DNA from: Variovorax sp. SG517
Lineage (GTDB): Bacteria > Pseudomonadota > Gammaproteobacteria > Burkholderiales > Burkholderiaceae_C
DNA length: 64,000 bases
NCBI RefSeq assembly: GCF_013376045.1
Contig: NZ_JABMJG010000001.1
Location: 868,001-932,000 of the forward strand
Direction: 5' to 3'
Shown here: positions 41,952-49,955 of the stretch, piece after piece
Layout: every line of letters begins with the position of its first letter
How positions within the stretch are numbered: position 1 is the first letter of the stretch
The notes under the pieces: model-generated
Told to the model about the DNA's origin: nothing
Database searches by the model: none
What the model saw: the letters and a program-made list of their open reading frames with translations, nothing else
Position numbers and translations under genes: made by a program

Positions 41952-43430
41952 TCAGCGCACGAAGTGCGGCGGTATCTGCGCGTCGACGTTCACCCACACG
42001 CTCTTGACCTGCGTGTATTCGCGCATCGCATCGAACCCCATCTCGCGGCCGTAGCCGCTCTGGCCCACGCCGCCGAAGGGCGAGCCGGGGTTCACGCGCT
42101 TGTAGCTGTTGATCCACACCATGCCGGCGTGCAGGTCGCGAGCCACCTTGTGGGCGCGCTGCAGGTCGCGGGTCCACAGGCCGCTGCCCAGGCCGTAGTC
42201 GGTGCCGTTGGCGATCTGCATCGCCTCCTCGTCGGACTTGAAGGTGAGCACGGTGACGAAGGGGCCGAACACCTCTTCCTGCGCGACGCGGTCCTTGTAC
42301 GACCTGGCGCGCATCACCGTCGGTTCGACGTAGCAGCCTTTCGCCAGATCACCGCCGGGCGACCTGCCGCCCGCGAGCAGTTCGCCGCCCTCGCCCTGCG
42401 CCACGTCGACGTAGCTGAGCACGCGCTCGCGGTGCTGCGCGCTGGTGAGCGGGCCCATCTCCGTCGCGTCGTCGAGCGGATTGCCCAGGCGGATCGACTT
42501 CGCGAGCGGGATGAACTGCGCGAGGAATTCGTCGGCGATCTTCTCGTGCAGCATCAGCCGCGAGCCCGCGATGCAGGCCTGCCCCTGGTTGTGGAAGATG
42601 GCCCACGCGCTGCCGTTGACGGCCGCCTGCAGGTTCGCGTCCTCGAACACGATGTTCGGGCCCTTGCCGCCGAGTTCGAGCTGCACCTTCTTCAGGTTGC
42701 CCGCGCTGGCCTGCACGATGCGCCGGCCGGTGGCGGTGCTTCCGGTGAAGGCGATCTTGGCGATCTCCGGGTGCTCGGCGATGTACTGCCCCGCCACGCT
42801 GCCCAGGCCCGGCAGCATGTTGACGACGCCGGGCGGCAGGCCGGCCTCGGCCATCAGCTCGGCGATGCGAAGCGAACTCAGCGGCGTGATCTCCGCCGGC
42901 TTCATCACGATGCAGTTGCCGGCCGCGAGCGCGGGCGCCATCTTCCAGCTGGTGAACATCAGCGGGAAGTTCCACGGCACCACCTGCCCGACGATGCCGA
43001 CGGGCTCGCGCAGCGTGTAGTTGAGAAAACCCTCCTCCACCGGGATGGTCTCGCCCTGGAACTTGTCGGCCATGCCGCCGAAGTAGCGGAAGCACGCTGC
43101 GGTGCGCGGCACGTCGAGCCGGCGCGAGTCGCGGATCGGGTGGCCGGTGTCGAGCGATTCGAGGCGCGCGAGTTCTTCGGCATTGGCCTCGATGAGGTCG
43201 GCGAGCTTCAGCAGGATGCGGCCACGGTCGGCGGCGGCCATGCGGCTCCACTTGGGAAAAGCGCGCTTCGCGGCGGCCACGGCCTTGTCGACGTCGGCCT
43301 TGCCGGCGAGCGCCACGTCGACGATGGGCGTGTTGTCGTGCGGGTTCAGCGTGGCGAGGGTCTCGCCGGACTCGGCGTCGACGAAGCGGCCGTCGATGAA
43401 GAGCTGGTGGCGGATGGAAGAAATAGGCAT
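41952..43430 (-). CDS. hapE: Aldehyde dehydrogenase, probable 4-hydroxymuconic semialdehyde dehydrogenase
   Basis: A 492-residue NAD(P)-dependent aldehyde dehydrogenase. Catalytic Cys286 (Q-A-C-I-A-G-S), Glu252 (L-E-L-G-G-K-G-P) and the cofactor loop F-T-G-S-T-A-T-G are intact. On its own the sequence would allow betaine- or phenylacetaldehyde-type substrates. Its place directly after the two hydroquinone dioxygenase subunits supports oxidation of 4-hydroxymuconic semialdehyde to maleylacetate (EC 1.2.1.61). The ATG at 43430 begins the family sequence; the longer frame runs into the repeat at 43441. Confidence 0.8.
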   Translation of the reverse strand: MPISSIRHQLFIDGRFVDAESGETLATLNPHDNTPIVDVALAGKADVDKAVAAAKRAFPKWSRMAAADRGRILLKLADLIEANAEELARLESLDTGHPIRDSRRLDVPRTAACFRYFGGMADKFQGETIPVEEGFLNYTLREPVGIVGQVVPWNFPLMFTSWKMAPALAAGNCIVMKPAEITPLSSLRIAELMAEAGLPPGVVNMLPGLGSVAGQYIAEHPEIAKIAFTGSTATGRRIVQASAGNLKKVQLELGGKGPNIVFEDANLQAAVNGSAWAIFHNQGQACIAGSRLMLHEKIADEFLAQFIPLAKSIRLGNPLDDATEMGPLTSAQHRERVLSYVDVAQGEGGELLAGGRSPGGDLAKGCYVEPTVMRARSYKDRVAQEEVFGPFVTVLTFKSDEEAMQIANGTDYGLGSGLWTRDLQRAHKVARDLHAGMVWINSYKRVNPGSPFGGVGQSGYGREMGFDAMREYTQVKSVWVNVDAQIPPHFVR

Positions 43431-43440
43431 GAGCGTTCCT

Positions 43441-43542
43441 CTCCCTCCCCCGCTGGGGGAGGGTTGGGGTGGGGGCTTCTTCAAGGAGGGCGCGGGCTCG
43501 AAGAGCCCCCACCCCTGCCCTCCCCCAGAGGGGGAGGGAGAA
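43441..43542. repeat. Nested inverted-repeat element between hapE and hapD
   Basis: Two hairpins (CCCTCCCCC-GCT-GGGGGAGGG and CCCTCCCCC-AGA-GGGGGAGGG) flank a larger dyad formed by GGGGTGGGGGCTTCTT and AAGAGCCCCCACCCC. The whole is about 100 bases, REP/BIME-like, and fills the gap between two co-directional genes. Confidence 0.7.
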
Positions 43543-43549
43543 AGTCAGT

Positions 43550-44557
43550 TCAGAACTGCACCGGGATCTCGGGCGACTCGCCCTTCTGGATCTCGTAGAC
43601 CAGGCTCGGCGACCCGTTCTCCCACACCAGCAGCATCGAGCGCTTGGGGCTGAAGCCCTGGTGGCGGCAGTAGGCGGGCATGGCGGCCATGTCGCCGGCC
43701 TTCATGATCACGCGGGCCATCGGCCTGCCGGTGTTCTTGTCGCCGCAGTCCCAGTGGATCTCGTCGGTCATCTGGAAGAACCACTCGACGCGGTCATTGC
43801 CGTGGATGATCGGCAGGATGTGCTCCTCGGTTGTCGGGCACATGTAGCTGTGCTTCACCACCGAGGTGAAGCTCGGGTTCCAGGTGACCTGCGAACGGCT
43901 CAGGAAGCCGAAGAGATTGAAGGCATGCACCTCGTTCTCGAAGCCGGGCTCGGGGTGCAGCTCGGGCTGGCCCTGCGGCACGTCGGCGAAGGCGCGGTTG
44001 ACGGGTGCCCCGCGCTCGTCGCTGCGCAGGTCGAGGTCGCCCTTCAGGCCCACGCAGCGCTTGGCGAGCTCGCGCGCCCTGGTGATCTTGGCGGTGTTGT
44101 TGCCGTTCTTGCGGCCGTAGGGCGAGCCGGTTTCCTGCGGCGCGGAAAAGGGGTCGAAGCTCTCGTTGGTCCAGTCGTCGAGCATGGCCTCGAAGGTGGC
44201 TCGGATCTGCGCTGTCGGGAAGTTCTCCAGCAGGTCGATGCCGGCCTCCTTCATGGTGCCGTTGAAGCTGCCGGCGTACAGGTCGACCGACTCGTAGTGG
44301 TTGACCGTGCCGAACACGTCGTCGAAGTTGACCCAGCCGTAGAAGAAGCCCCAGGCCACGTCGCGCATCAGCGCGCGCAGGTAGTTGCCGGCGTCCATGG
44401 TGTGGCTCATGGGACGGCCGTCGCGGGTCTTCCAGCCGATGTGCACGAAGTATTCGTCGCGGCGGAAGCTGAAGCTGCCGAGCGAGAAGTCCTTGTAGCC
44501 GAGCGTGGCGTCTGGCTGCGACGCGATCACCTTGGCGAGTTCTGCGGGTGCGTTCAT
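43550..44557 (-). CDS. hapD: Hydroquinone 1,2-dioxygenase, large (iron-binding) subunit
   Basis: A 335-residue protein matching the large subunit of two-component hydroquinone dioxygenases (HapD/PnpD), which open hydroquinone to 4-hydroxymuconic semialdehyde with Fe(II) and O2. The cupin-like C-terminal half holds His252, Asn254 and Glu258 (I-H-G-N-D-R-V-E) and His299 (C-R-H-Q-G). These correspond to the PnpD iron ligands His256, Asn258, Glu262 and His303, as I remember them, with a constant offset of four. Its partner lies 28 bases upstream. The REP-like element follows the stop. Confidence 0.85.
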   Translation of the reverse strand: MNAPAELAKVIASQPDATLGYKDFSLGSFSFRRDEYFVHIGWKTRDGRPMSHTMDAGNYLRALMRDVAWGFFYGWVNFDDVFGTVNHYESVDLYAGSFNGTMKEAGIDLLENFPTAQIRATFEAMLDDWTNESFDPFSAPQETGSPYGRKNGNNTAKITRARELAKRCVGLKGDLDLRSDERGAPVNRAFADVPQGQPELHPEPGFENEVHAFNLFGFLSRSQVTWNPSFTSVVKHSYMCPTTEEHILPIIHGNDRVEWFFQMTDEIHWDCGDKNTGRPMARVIMKAGDMAAMPAYCRHQGFSPKRSMLLVWENGSPSLVYEIQKGESPEIPVQF

Positions 44558-44585
44558 GGTGTGTGGCTCCTGGGTTCGGGTGCGG

Positions 44586-45119
44586 TCAATGCGCCTGGCA
44601 GATTTCTGCCCACTTCTCTACAGAAAGATCGCCCTTGCAGCTCTGCAGCACGATCACGCCCGGCTCGCCGGCATTGCGGAACTGGTAGGCGGTGTTCTTC
44701 GGCAGCAGGCCCTGGTGGCCGCGCGAGAGCTTCATCCAGCCCATCTTCCTGCCCCTGGGCTCGCCCTTCACGAGCACGGCGCCGTTCTTGTCCTTGTCGG
44801 CCACCGTCTGGCTCTCGTCGAGCTGCACGAGGTGCACTTCGACGTCGCCGTCCATCACGAGCGCGAACTCGTCGTGCGCGCAGGTGTACCAGGGCGAGGT
44901 GCCTTCGGCGCGCAGCGTCTCCAGCACGTAGATCTGGTTCTGGCCGAACACGACCTTCTCGTAGGGCTTGCTGATGCTCGCAATCTCGAAGCAGTTGGAG
45001 AAGGCGTAGTGGCGCACGTCGTCGTCGATGGGCTCGACGTGCCCCTTCTCGAAGTGCTTGAGGGAACCGAAGCGCGTCTTGTAGGTGGCGTCCGGGGCGG
45101 TCGAAGTGGTGGCTGGCAT
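44586..45119 (-). CDS. hapC: Hydroquinone 1,2-dioxygenase, small subunit
   Basis: A 177-residue cupin-fold protein of the size of HapC/PnpC. The start M-P-A-T-T-S-T-A-P-D is followed by a conserved F-S-N-C-F-E-I-A-S-I-S-K-P-Y-E segment and the cupin strand T-C-A-H-D-E-F-A-L-V-M-D-G-D-V-E. The lack of a full cupin metal set fits its being the non-catalytic subunit that completes the active-site cleft of the large subunit. It is the first gene of the catabolic cluster, with a strong dyad 71-95 bases upstream. Confidence 0.82.
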   Translation of the reverse strand: MPATTSTAPDATYKTRFGSLKHFEKGHVEPIDDDVRHYAFSNCFEIASISKPYEKVVFGQNQIYVLETLRAEGTSPWYTCAHDEFALVMDGDVEVHLVQLDESQTVADKDKNGAVLVKGEPRGRKMGWMKLSRGHQGLLPKNTAYQFRNAGEPGVIVLQSCKGDLSVEKWAEICQAH

Positions 45120-45189
45120 GGCTTGTCTCCTTGGATGAGCGAACTCTAGGAGCCATGCGGCGGCACCGGTAGGGACCAGTTTGGAAGAG

Positions 45190-45214
45190 GATTATTCGGA
45201 GCTTCCGAATAATC
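45190..45214. promoter_or_regulatory. 11-bp perfect dyad, probable operator of the hydroquinone operon
   Basis: GATTATTCGGA and TCCGAATAATC flank GCT. The dyad contains T-N11-A (T-CGGAGCTTCCG-A), the LysR-type core, and is A/T-rich against its surroundings. It lies between the LysR gene and hapC, both on the minus strand, 71 bases before the hapC start codon. Confidence 0.6.
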
Positions 45215-45260
45215 GCTGGGGTTTACCCCCTGTCGGACCATCGCTCCGGGCCGCCGGCGT

Positions 45261-45315
45261 CGCCCCCGGCGAGGGGGTTGGCGAAGCGACACGAAGTGCG
45301 CGAAGCCTGGGGGAG
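45261..45315. repeat. Dispersed extragenic repeat, copy 3 (inverted, partly degenerate)
   Basis: The part GAGGGGGTTGGCGAAGCGAC-ACGAAGTGCGCGAAGCCTGG matches copy 2, while the CCGGCTTTGCCGG portion is degenerate. It lies directly downstream of the LysR stop on the minus strand. Confidence 0.7.
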
Positions 45316-45323
45316 TGCTCACC

Positions 45324-46286
45324 TCATCCGCTGGTGCGGCTGAACTCGATGAGCTCGGCCGGGATCAGGCCTCGTTCGATCAGCGTCGCATCCCACGGCG
45401 GCACGCGCGTGAAGCGGGTGGCGATGTGCTCGATGAACAGGCGCAGCTTCAGCGCATTGCGCGAGGTGCCCGCGTACACCGCACTCAGCGAGAACGACGA
45501 CAGCTGGTGGTCGGCCAGCACCACGCTGAGCTCGCCGCGCGCGATTGCATCGCCCGCGACCAGCGTCGGCAGGCAGACGATGCCCGCGTGCTCCAGCGCG
45601 TATTCGCGCAGCAGATGCACGCTGTTGGTCAGGAGCGCCGCCGCGAGATAGATGGTGGTCTGCTCGCCGCCGTGGTGGAAGGTCCAGCGGTCGCGCGTGG
45701 GGTAGCCCGAGTACAGGCCCAGCTTGTGGCGGTGCAATTCGCGCGGCGTGGCCGGCGTGCCGTGCGCCTTCAGGTACGCCGGCGTGGCGCACAGCACCCG
45801 CCGCACCGGAAAGAGCGGCCTGGCCACCAGCTCCTGCGAGGCCGCGGGAAAGATCTGCAGGGCGCAGTCGACGCCGGCCTTCACCGGGTCGGCCACCGCG
45901 TCGCTCACGATCAGCTCGAGGTGGATGTCGGGGTAGGTCGTCTGGAACTCGCGCAGCAGCGAGGCGAAGCGCCCCAGCACCATGCCGGTCAGCGCATGCA
46001 CGCGCAGCGTGCCAGAGGGCGTGCCGCGCGCATCGCGCATCTGGTCGACGATGCTGTCGGCGCGCGCCACCAGCTCGGTGCAATCGCGCAGGAAGGCCTG
46101 CCCCATGTCGCTGAGCCGCACCACGCGCGTGCTGCGGTGGAAGAGCGGTGCGCCGAGGAACTCCTCGAGCTGCTTGACCCGCGTGGTGACGACCGAGTTG
46201 GCCACGCGCAGCTGCCTTGCGGCTTCAGCGAAGCTCTGGGTCTGCGCTACGCGAACGAAAGTTTCAATGCTTTGGAGGCGGTCCAC
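45324..46286 (-). CDS. LysR family regulator of the hydroquinone cluster
   Basis: A 320-residue LysR-type protein. HTH: S-I-E-T-F-V-R-V-A-Q-T-Q-S-F-A-E-A-A-R-Q-L-R-V-A-N-S-V-V style N terminus (residues 5-45), followed by the linker helix and effector domain (from about residue 92, G-T-L-R-V-H-A-L). It belongs to the CrgA-like group. It is upstream of hapC on the same strand rather than divergent, with copy 3 of the repeat and the 11-bp dyad between. An aromatic inducer is likely but unproven. Confidence 0.88.
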   Translation of the reverse strand: MDRLQSIETFVRVAQTQSFAEAARQLRVANSVVTTRVKQLEEFLGAPLFHRSTRVVRLSDMGQAFLRDCTELVARADSIVDQMRDARGTPSGTLRVHALTGMVLGRFASLLREFQTTYPDIHLELIVSDAVADPVKAGVDCALQIFPAASQELVARPLFPVRRVLCATPAYLKAHGTPATPRELHRHKLGLYSGYPTRDRWTFHHGGEQTTIYLAAALLTNSVHLLREYALEHAGIVCLPTLVAGDAIARGELSVVLADHQLSSFSLSAVYAGTSRNALKLRLFIEHIATRFTRVPPWDATLIERGLIPAELIEFSRTSG

Positions 46287-46445
46287 GGCGGCACTGTACT
46301 GCGGGGCCGTGCGGCGCGGGGGCTTCCGGCGGCGTTGCGGGCAAGCCTAAAGGCCGCGAAAGGCCTGTCATCCCTGTATCGGGGGGTTACCCGCCCCACT
46401 TACAATCCCTGCCGCATCACCCACCCCTACGAGGTCTTGTCCGCA

Positions 46446-47549
46446 ATGCCCAAGAGCCCCAGGCCACGCGCCCGTTTCAGCTTCTCCCCCACCGTGCGCG
46501 CCCTGCTCCTGGCCGCGGCCACCTGTGGCGTCGCGCTTCCGGCGCTGGCGGCCATCGAGCACGAGGAAGTCGACAAGCTCATGCAGGCCGGCAAGCTCGA
46601 CGAGGCCATGGTCAAGGCCGAGGCCTTCCTGAAGGACAAGCCGCGCGATCCGCAGATGCGCTTCCTCAAGGGCGTGATCCAGCTCGACACCGGCAAGCGC
46701 AACGAAGCCATCGCCGCCTTCACGCAGCTCACGCTCGACGCGCCCGAGCTGCCCGAGCCCTACAACAACCTCGCGGTGATCTACGCGAGCCAGAACCAGT
46801 TCGACAAGGCCCGCGCCGCGCTCGAAAGCGCGATCCGCACCAACCCCAGCTACGCCACCGCCCAGGAGAACCTGGGCGACGTGTACGCCCGGCTCGCGAG
46901 CCAGGCCTACAGCAAGGCGCTGCAGCTCGACCAGAACAACACGGCCGTGCAGCCGAAGCTCGCCGTGATCCGCACGCTCTTCACGCCGACGCCGCCGGGC
47001 GGCAAGCCGACCGCGCTGATCGCCGCTGCTGCGCCTGCTCCTGCCGCCAAGGCCGCGCCCGCACCTGCGCCGGCACCCACTCCCGCCGCACCGCCGCCGC
47101 CTGCCAAGGTCGCGGCAGCTCCCGCACCGGTGGCCGCCGCGCCCAAGGCACCTGAAGCAGCTCCAGCTCCCGCGCCCGCTCCTGCGCCCGCGGCGGCAAG
47201 CAACACCGCCGCCAATGCCGAAGTCGAATCGGCCGTGCGCGCCTGGGCCTCGGCCTGGGCCAGCCAGGACATGGACCGCTACCTCGCGGCCTACGGCTCC
47301 GACTTCGCGCCCGCCGGCGGCCAGAGCCGCAAGAGCTGGGAAGAAGACCGCCGTGCACGCATCGTCGGCAAGTCGAGCATCAGCGTGAACATCGAGAACC
47401 TCGCGATCAAGGTCGACGGCCAGAACGCGACGGCCAAGTTCCGCCAGGTCTATCGCGCGGACAACCTGAACGTTTCGAGCCGCAAGACGCTGGAGATGCA
47501 GCGCTCCGGCAATCAATGGCACATTCGCAAGGAAAGCGTCGGCGGCTAG
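46446..47549 (+). CDS. Exported TPR protein with C-terminal Cds6/NTF2-like domain
   Basis: A 367-residue protein with a signal peptide (cleavage after A-L-A). Residues 30-175 form about three to four tetratricopeptide repeats (for example G-K-L-D-E-A-M-V-K-A-E-A-F-L-K-D-K-P). A long A/P linker (about 190-255, A-P-A-P repeats) leads to a C-terminal NTF2-like domain (A-V-R-A-W-A-S-A-W-A-S-Q-D-M-D-R-Y-L) of the type seen with murein L,D-transpeptidases. The next gene encodes such an enzyme and starts within its stop codon (TAGTG), and that protein ends with a similar domain. Confidence 0.8.
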   Translation: MPKSPRPRARFSFSPTVRALLLAAATCGVALPALAAIEHEEVDKLMQAGKLDEAMVKAEAFLKDKPRDPQMRFLKGVIQLDTGKRNEAIAAFTQLTLDAPELPEPYNNLAVIYASQNQFDKARAALESAIRTNPSYATAQENLGDVYARLASQAYSKALQLDQNNTAVQPKLAVIRTLFTPTPPGGKPTALIAAAAPAPAAKAAPAPAPAPTPAAPPPPAKVAAAPAPVAAAPKAPEAAPAPAPAPAPAAASNTAANAEVESAVRAWASAWASQDMDRYLAAYGSDFAPAGGQSRKSWEEDRRARIVGKSSISVNIENLAIKVDGQNATAKFRQVYRADNLNVSSRKTLEMQRSGNQWHIRKESVGG

Positions 47550-49045
47550 TGGCAGACATCGTCCGGCAGGGCCGGCTCCAGACTCCTCCGTTCCGTCTGC
47601 GCGGCGGGCAACAGTTCGTTGCGGCACTGATGACCGCGTCGGCGCTGATGCTCGCGGCGCCCGGTGCCGCGCTCGCATCGAACGGCTCCGGCAAGGCTGG
47701 CGCAGGCGCCCACAAGGAAAAGGCGGAAAAGGCCAAGGCGAAGGCTTCCGCAGGCAATGCACGCGCCGCGGCACGAGCCGGCGCGGCCGGCCGCCCTTCT
47801 TCCATCAAGGAAGCCAGGGAATCCCGCGGGGCCCGAGGCCGGAAGGGTGTCGCCGCGGCAGCAGCGACTTCGGCGACCGTGGCAACGGCGGCGAGGGCCG
47901 GGCGCAAGCCCGCTTCGACGGGCGCCATCCAGGAAGCCAGCAACGCCGAGGCACGCCTGATCGCGGTCTATGAGATGTTCGGCCGCGGCCAGACCCGTCC
48001 CGCGCTGGCCAAGGCGCGCGACCTGGTGCGCGACTATCCGAACTTCCAGCTCGCGCAGCTCGTCTACGGCGACCTGCTCGCGGCGCAGGTGCCGCCTTCG
48101 AACGCCCTGCCCGACACCGCCAGCATCGCGAAGATGCGCGGCAACCCGGCCATGGCCGAGCTGCACGAGGAATCGAAGCGCCGCCTGCAGGCGCTGCGCG
48201 AACGCCCACCGGCCAACACCGTGCCGTCGCAGTTCCTGGCGCTGTCCACCCGCAGCCGGTACGCCATTGCAGTGGACGCCTCGCGCTCGCGGCTGTACCT
48301 GTTCGAGAACTCGGACAAGGGCCTGAAGCTCACGGCCGACTACTACATCTCCGTCGGCAAGTCGGGTACCGACAAGGTCACCGAGGGCGATGCGCGCACC
48401 CCGCTGGGCGTGTACTACATCACCAGCAGCCTCGACCCGAAGTCGCTGAAGGACTTCTACGGGGCGGGCGCCCTGCCCATCAACTACCCCAACCCGTACG
48501 ACGTGCGGCGCGGCAAGACCGGCGGCGGCATCTGGCTGCACGGCACGCCGCCGCAGCAGTTCGCCCGGGCGCCGCTGGCCAGCGACGGCTGCGTGGTCAT
48601 GGCAAACCCCGACCTCAAGCAGCTTTTGCGAAAAGTGCAAATCGGCGCCACCCCGGTCGTGACCGCGCGCAGCCTGCAATGGATTTCGCAACCGCAGGCG
48701 GAAAAAGAAGCACAGTCAATTACAAGCGCTATCACCGGCTGGAAAGATGCGCGTGCCAGCGGAAATGAAGCGCAATTGAAGAAATTCTATTTGCCCGATT
48801 TCCAGCGCAGCAGCAAAAAGACAACCGAGGGAATTTCGGTCGTCGACGACGAAGTGAAATACGCGCAGGGCAAGCGCGTGCAGTTCAAGGACCTGTCGTA
48901 CCTCCACTGGAAGGACGGCGACGACACCATGGTCGTTACCTTCGGCGAAGTGTTCGAAGGCGAGAAGAGCGGACGTTCCCGGCGCCAGTACTGGTTACGC
49001 CAGGGTACCGACTGGAAGCTCTTCCACGAAGAAATCCTGGGCTGA
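47549..49045 (+). CDS. L,D-transpeptidase (YkuD) with C-terminal Cds6-like domain
   Basis: About 498 residues from a GTG that overlaps the previous stop (TAGTG). After a hydrophobic stretch and an A/K/R-rich region (about residues 45-120), the YkuD catalytic domain spans roughly 236-375, with His331 (W-L-H-G-T) and Cys348 (S-D-G-C-V-V). These enzymes make 3-3 peptidoglycan crosslinks or attach proteins in the periplasm. The last 110 residues form an NTF2-like domain as in the upstream protein. The DNA encoding residues 383-440 is clearly richer in A/T than the rest. An internal ATG at codon 28 is a possible alternative start before the signal peptide. Confidence 0.85.
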   Translation: MADIVRQGRLQTPPFRLRGGQQFVAALMTASALMLAAPGAALASNGSGKAGAGAHKEKAEKAKAKASAGNARAAARAGAAGRPSSIKEARESRGARGRKGVAAAAATSATVATAARAGRKPASTGAIQEASNAEARLIAVYEMFGRGQTRPALAKARDLVRDYPNFQLAQLVYGDLLAAQVPPSNALPDTASIAKMRGNPAMAELHEESKRRLQALRERPPANTVPSQFLALSTRSRYAIAVDASRSRLYLFENSDKGLKLTADYYISVGKSGTDKVTEGDARTPLGVYYITSSLDPKSLKDFYGAGALPINYPNPYDVRRGKTGGGIWLHGTPPQQFARAPLASDGCVVMANPDLKQLLRKVQIGATPVVTARSLQWISQPQAEKEAQSITSAITGWKDARASGNEAQLKKFYLPDFQRSSKKTTEGISVVDDEVKYAQGKRVQFKDLSYLHWKDGDDTMVVTFGEVFEGEKSGRSRRQYWLRQGTDWKLFHEEILG

Positions 49046-49394
49046 CGCCCGGGCCGAAGCCCTCCCGCCAACGCGGTCACCCCCTTCAACTTGTGACTTT
49101 TTGCTCACGAGCTGGGCCTTTTTTGACCGTTACATCTAGGGCTCGGGACCGCGTGCTACGTAACACGTAACGCGTTTGTTCCCGTAACACCCCCGCCGCG
49201 CGCGTTCCCCGCGCCGTTACGCCACATCCCCCCTTCATGGGAGGCGCCATGTGGCCTACAGAGGGAAAAATTCACTTCCGAATCGTTAACTAGCTGGCCA
49301 GGCTGCTCCTGGCTCCGGCTGGCGAGAGGCTGGCCGCCATCCTGCTTTACCCCTTTTGGCTAGCACACCCTGACGAAAGTCTTGCGGGTTTGCC
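49046..49394 (+). promoter_or_regulatory. Regulatory region upstream of the Flp pilin genes
   Basis: The 424 bases before flp hold no gene. CGTAAC or its complement occurs at 49127 (as CCGTTAC), 49159, 49166, 49183, 49215 and 49284 (CGTTAAC), a cluster suited to a multimeric regulator. GCCACAT and ATGTGGC flank a stem near 49221-49255. TGGCCGCCATCCTGCT at 49331-49346 keeps the GG/GC spacing of a -24/-12 promoter but lacks much of the consensus. Confidence 0.4.
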
Positions 49395-49424
49395 TTGTTG
49401 ATACACGGAGTTACGCTGTATAAC
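49395..49424 (+). promoter_or_regulatory. Sigma-70 type promoter of the Tad locus
   Basis: TTGTTG (49395-49400) and TATAAC (49419-49424) are 18 bases apart. The start would fall near 49431, giving a leader of about 40 bases with an AAAGGGG ribosome-binding site before the flp ATG at 49470. Confidence 0.6.
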
Positions 49425-49469
49425 ATCCACATCGCAAGCCTTTGTTAACACTTCCTGAAAGGGGAAATC

Positions 49470-49658
49470 ATGCATAGCTCAATAAAGCGTTTTTTGCACG
49501 ATGAGGAAGGCGCGACCGCAATTGAATATGGAATTATTGCGGGCCTTATTTCAATTGCGATCGTCACGGTTCTTTCCGGAAGCACGGGTCTGGGCGGCAA
49601 GCTTTCGGACGTCTTCACCTATATCACGAACAAGCTGGCTGCTATCTCGATGACCTGA
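49470..49658 (+). CDS. flp: Flp-type pilin 1
   Basis: A 62-residue pilin precursor. The leader ends at E-E-G, followed by A-T-A-I-E-Y with the Glu5 and Tyr6 of Flp pilins, then one hydrophobic helix (G-I-I-A-G-L-I-S-I-A-I-V). It is cut by the TadV peptidase and assembled into the Tad pilus. Its codons are much richer in A/T than those of the next pilin gene, although the proteins are nearly identical. Confidence 0.93.
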   Translation: MHSSIKRFLHDEEGATAIEYGIIAGLISIAIVTVLSGSTGLGGKLSDVFTYITNKLAAISMT

Positions 49659-49757
49659 GCGACACGATAGTTCTCACGACTTTCCATCGACTCTTGAAAT
49701 CACGTTCCGGCATTTCCCCTGTTGTTTTTCGAACGTCACTCCTTGAAAGGTCTCATC

Positions 49758-49940
49758 ATGCGTAACTCCATCATCCGCTTCCTCCGCGACGAAGAAGGCG
49801 CCACCGCCATCGAGTACGGGATCATCGCGGGGCTGATCTCCATCGCGATCGTCACCGTTCTCTCCGGTAACACCGGCCTCGGCGCGAAGCTCGCGAGCGT
49901 CTTCACCTACATCACAGGCAAGCTGGTTGTCCCCTCCTGA
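49758..49940 (+). CDS. flp: Flp-type pilin 2
   Basis: A 60-residue pilin almost identical to the previous one over residues 8-55 (E-E-G-A-T-A-I-E-Y-G and the whole helix), differing at both ends. Codon use is G/C-rich like the rest of the locus. ATG at 49758 has a GAAAGG ribosome-binding site, as for pilin 1. A 99-base gap separates the genes. One may be the main subunit and the other a minor or alternative pilin. Confidence 0.93.
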   Translation: MRNSIIRFLRDEEGATAIEYGIIAGLISIAIVTVLSGNTGLGAKLASVFTYITGKLVVPS

Positions 49941-49955
49941 GCACCCGAACCAGTG

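Noticed and set aside
43441..43542. CRISPR-like or insertion-sequence end
   Set aside because: Only nested inverted repeats, no spaced direct repeats and no transposase nearby.
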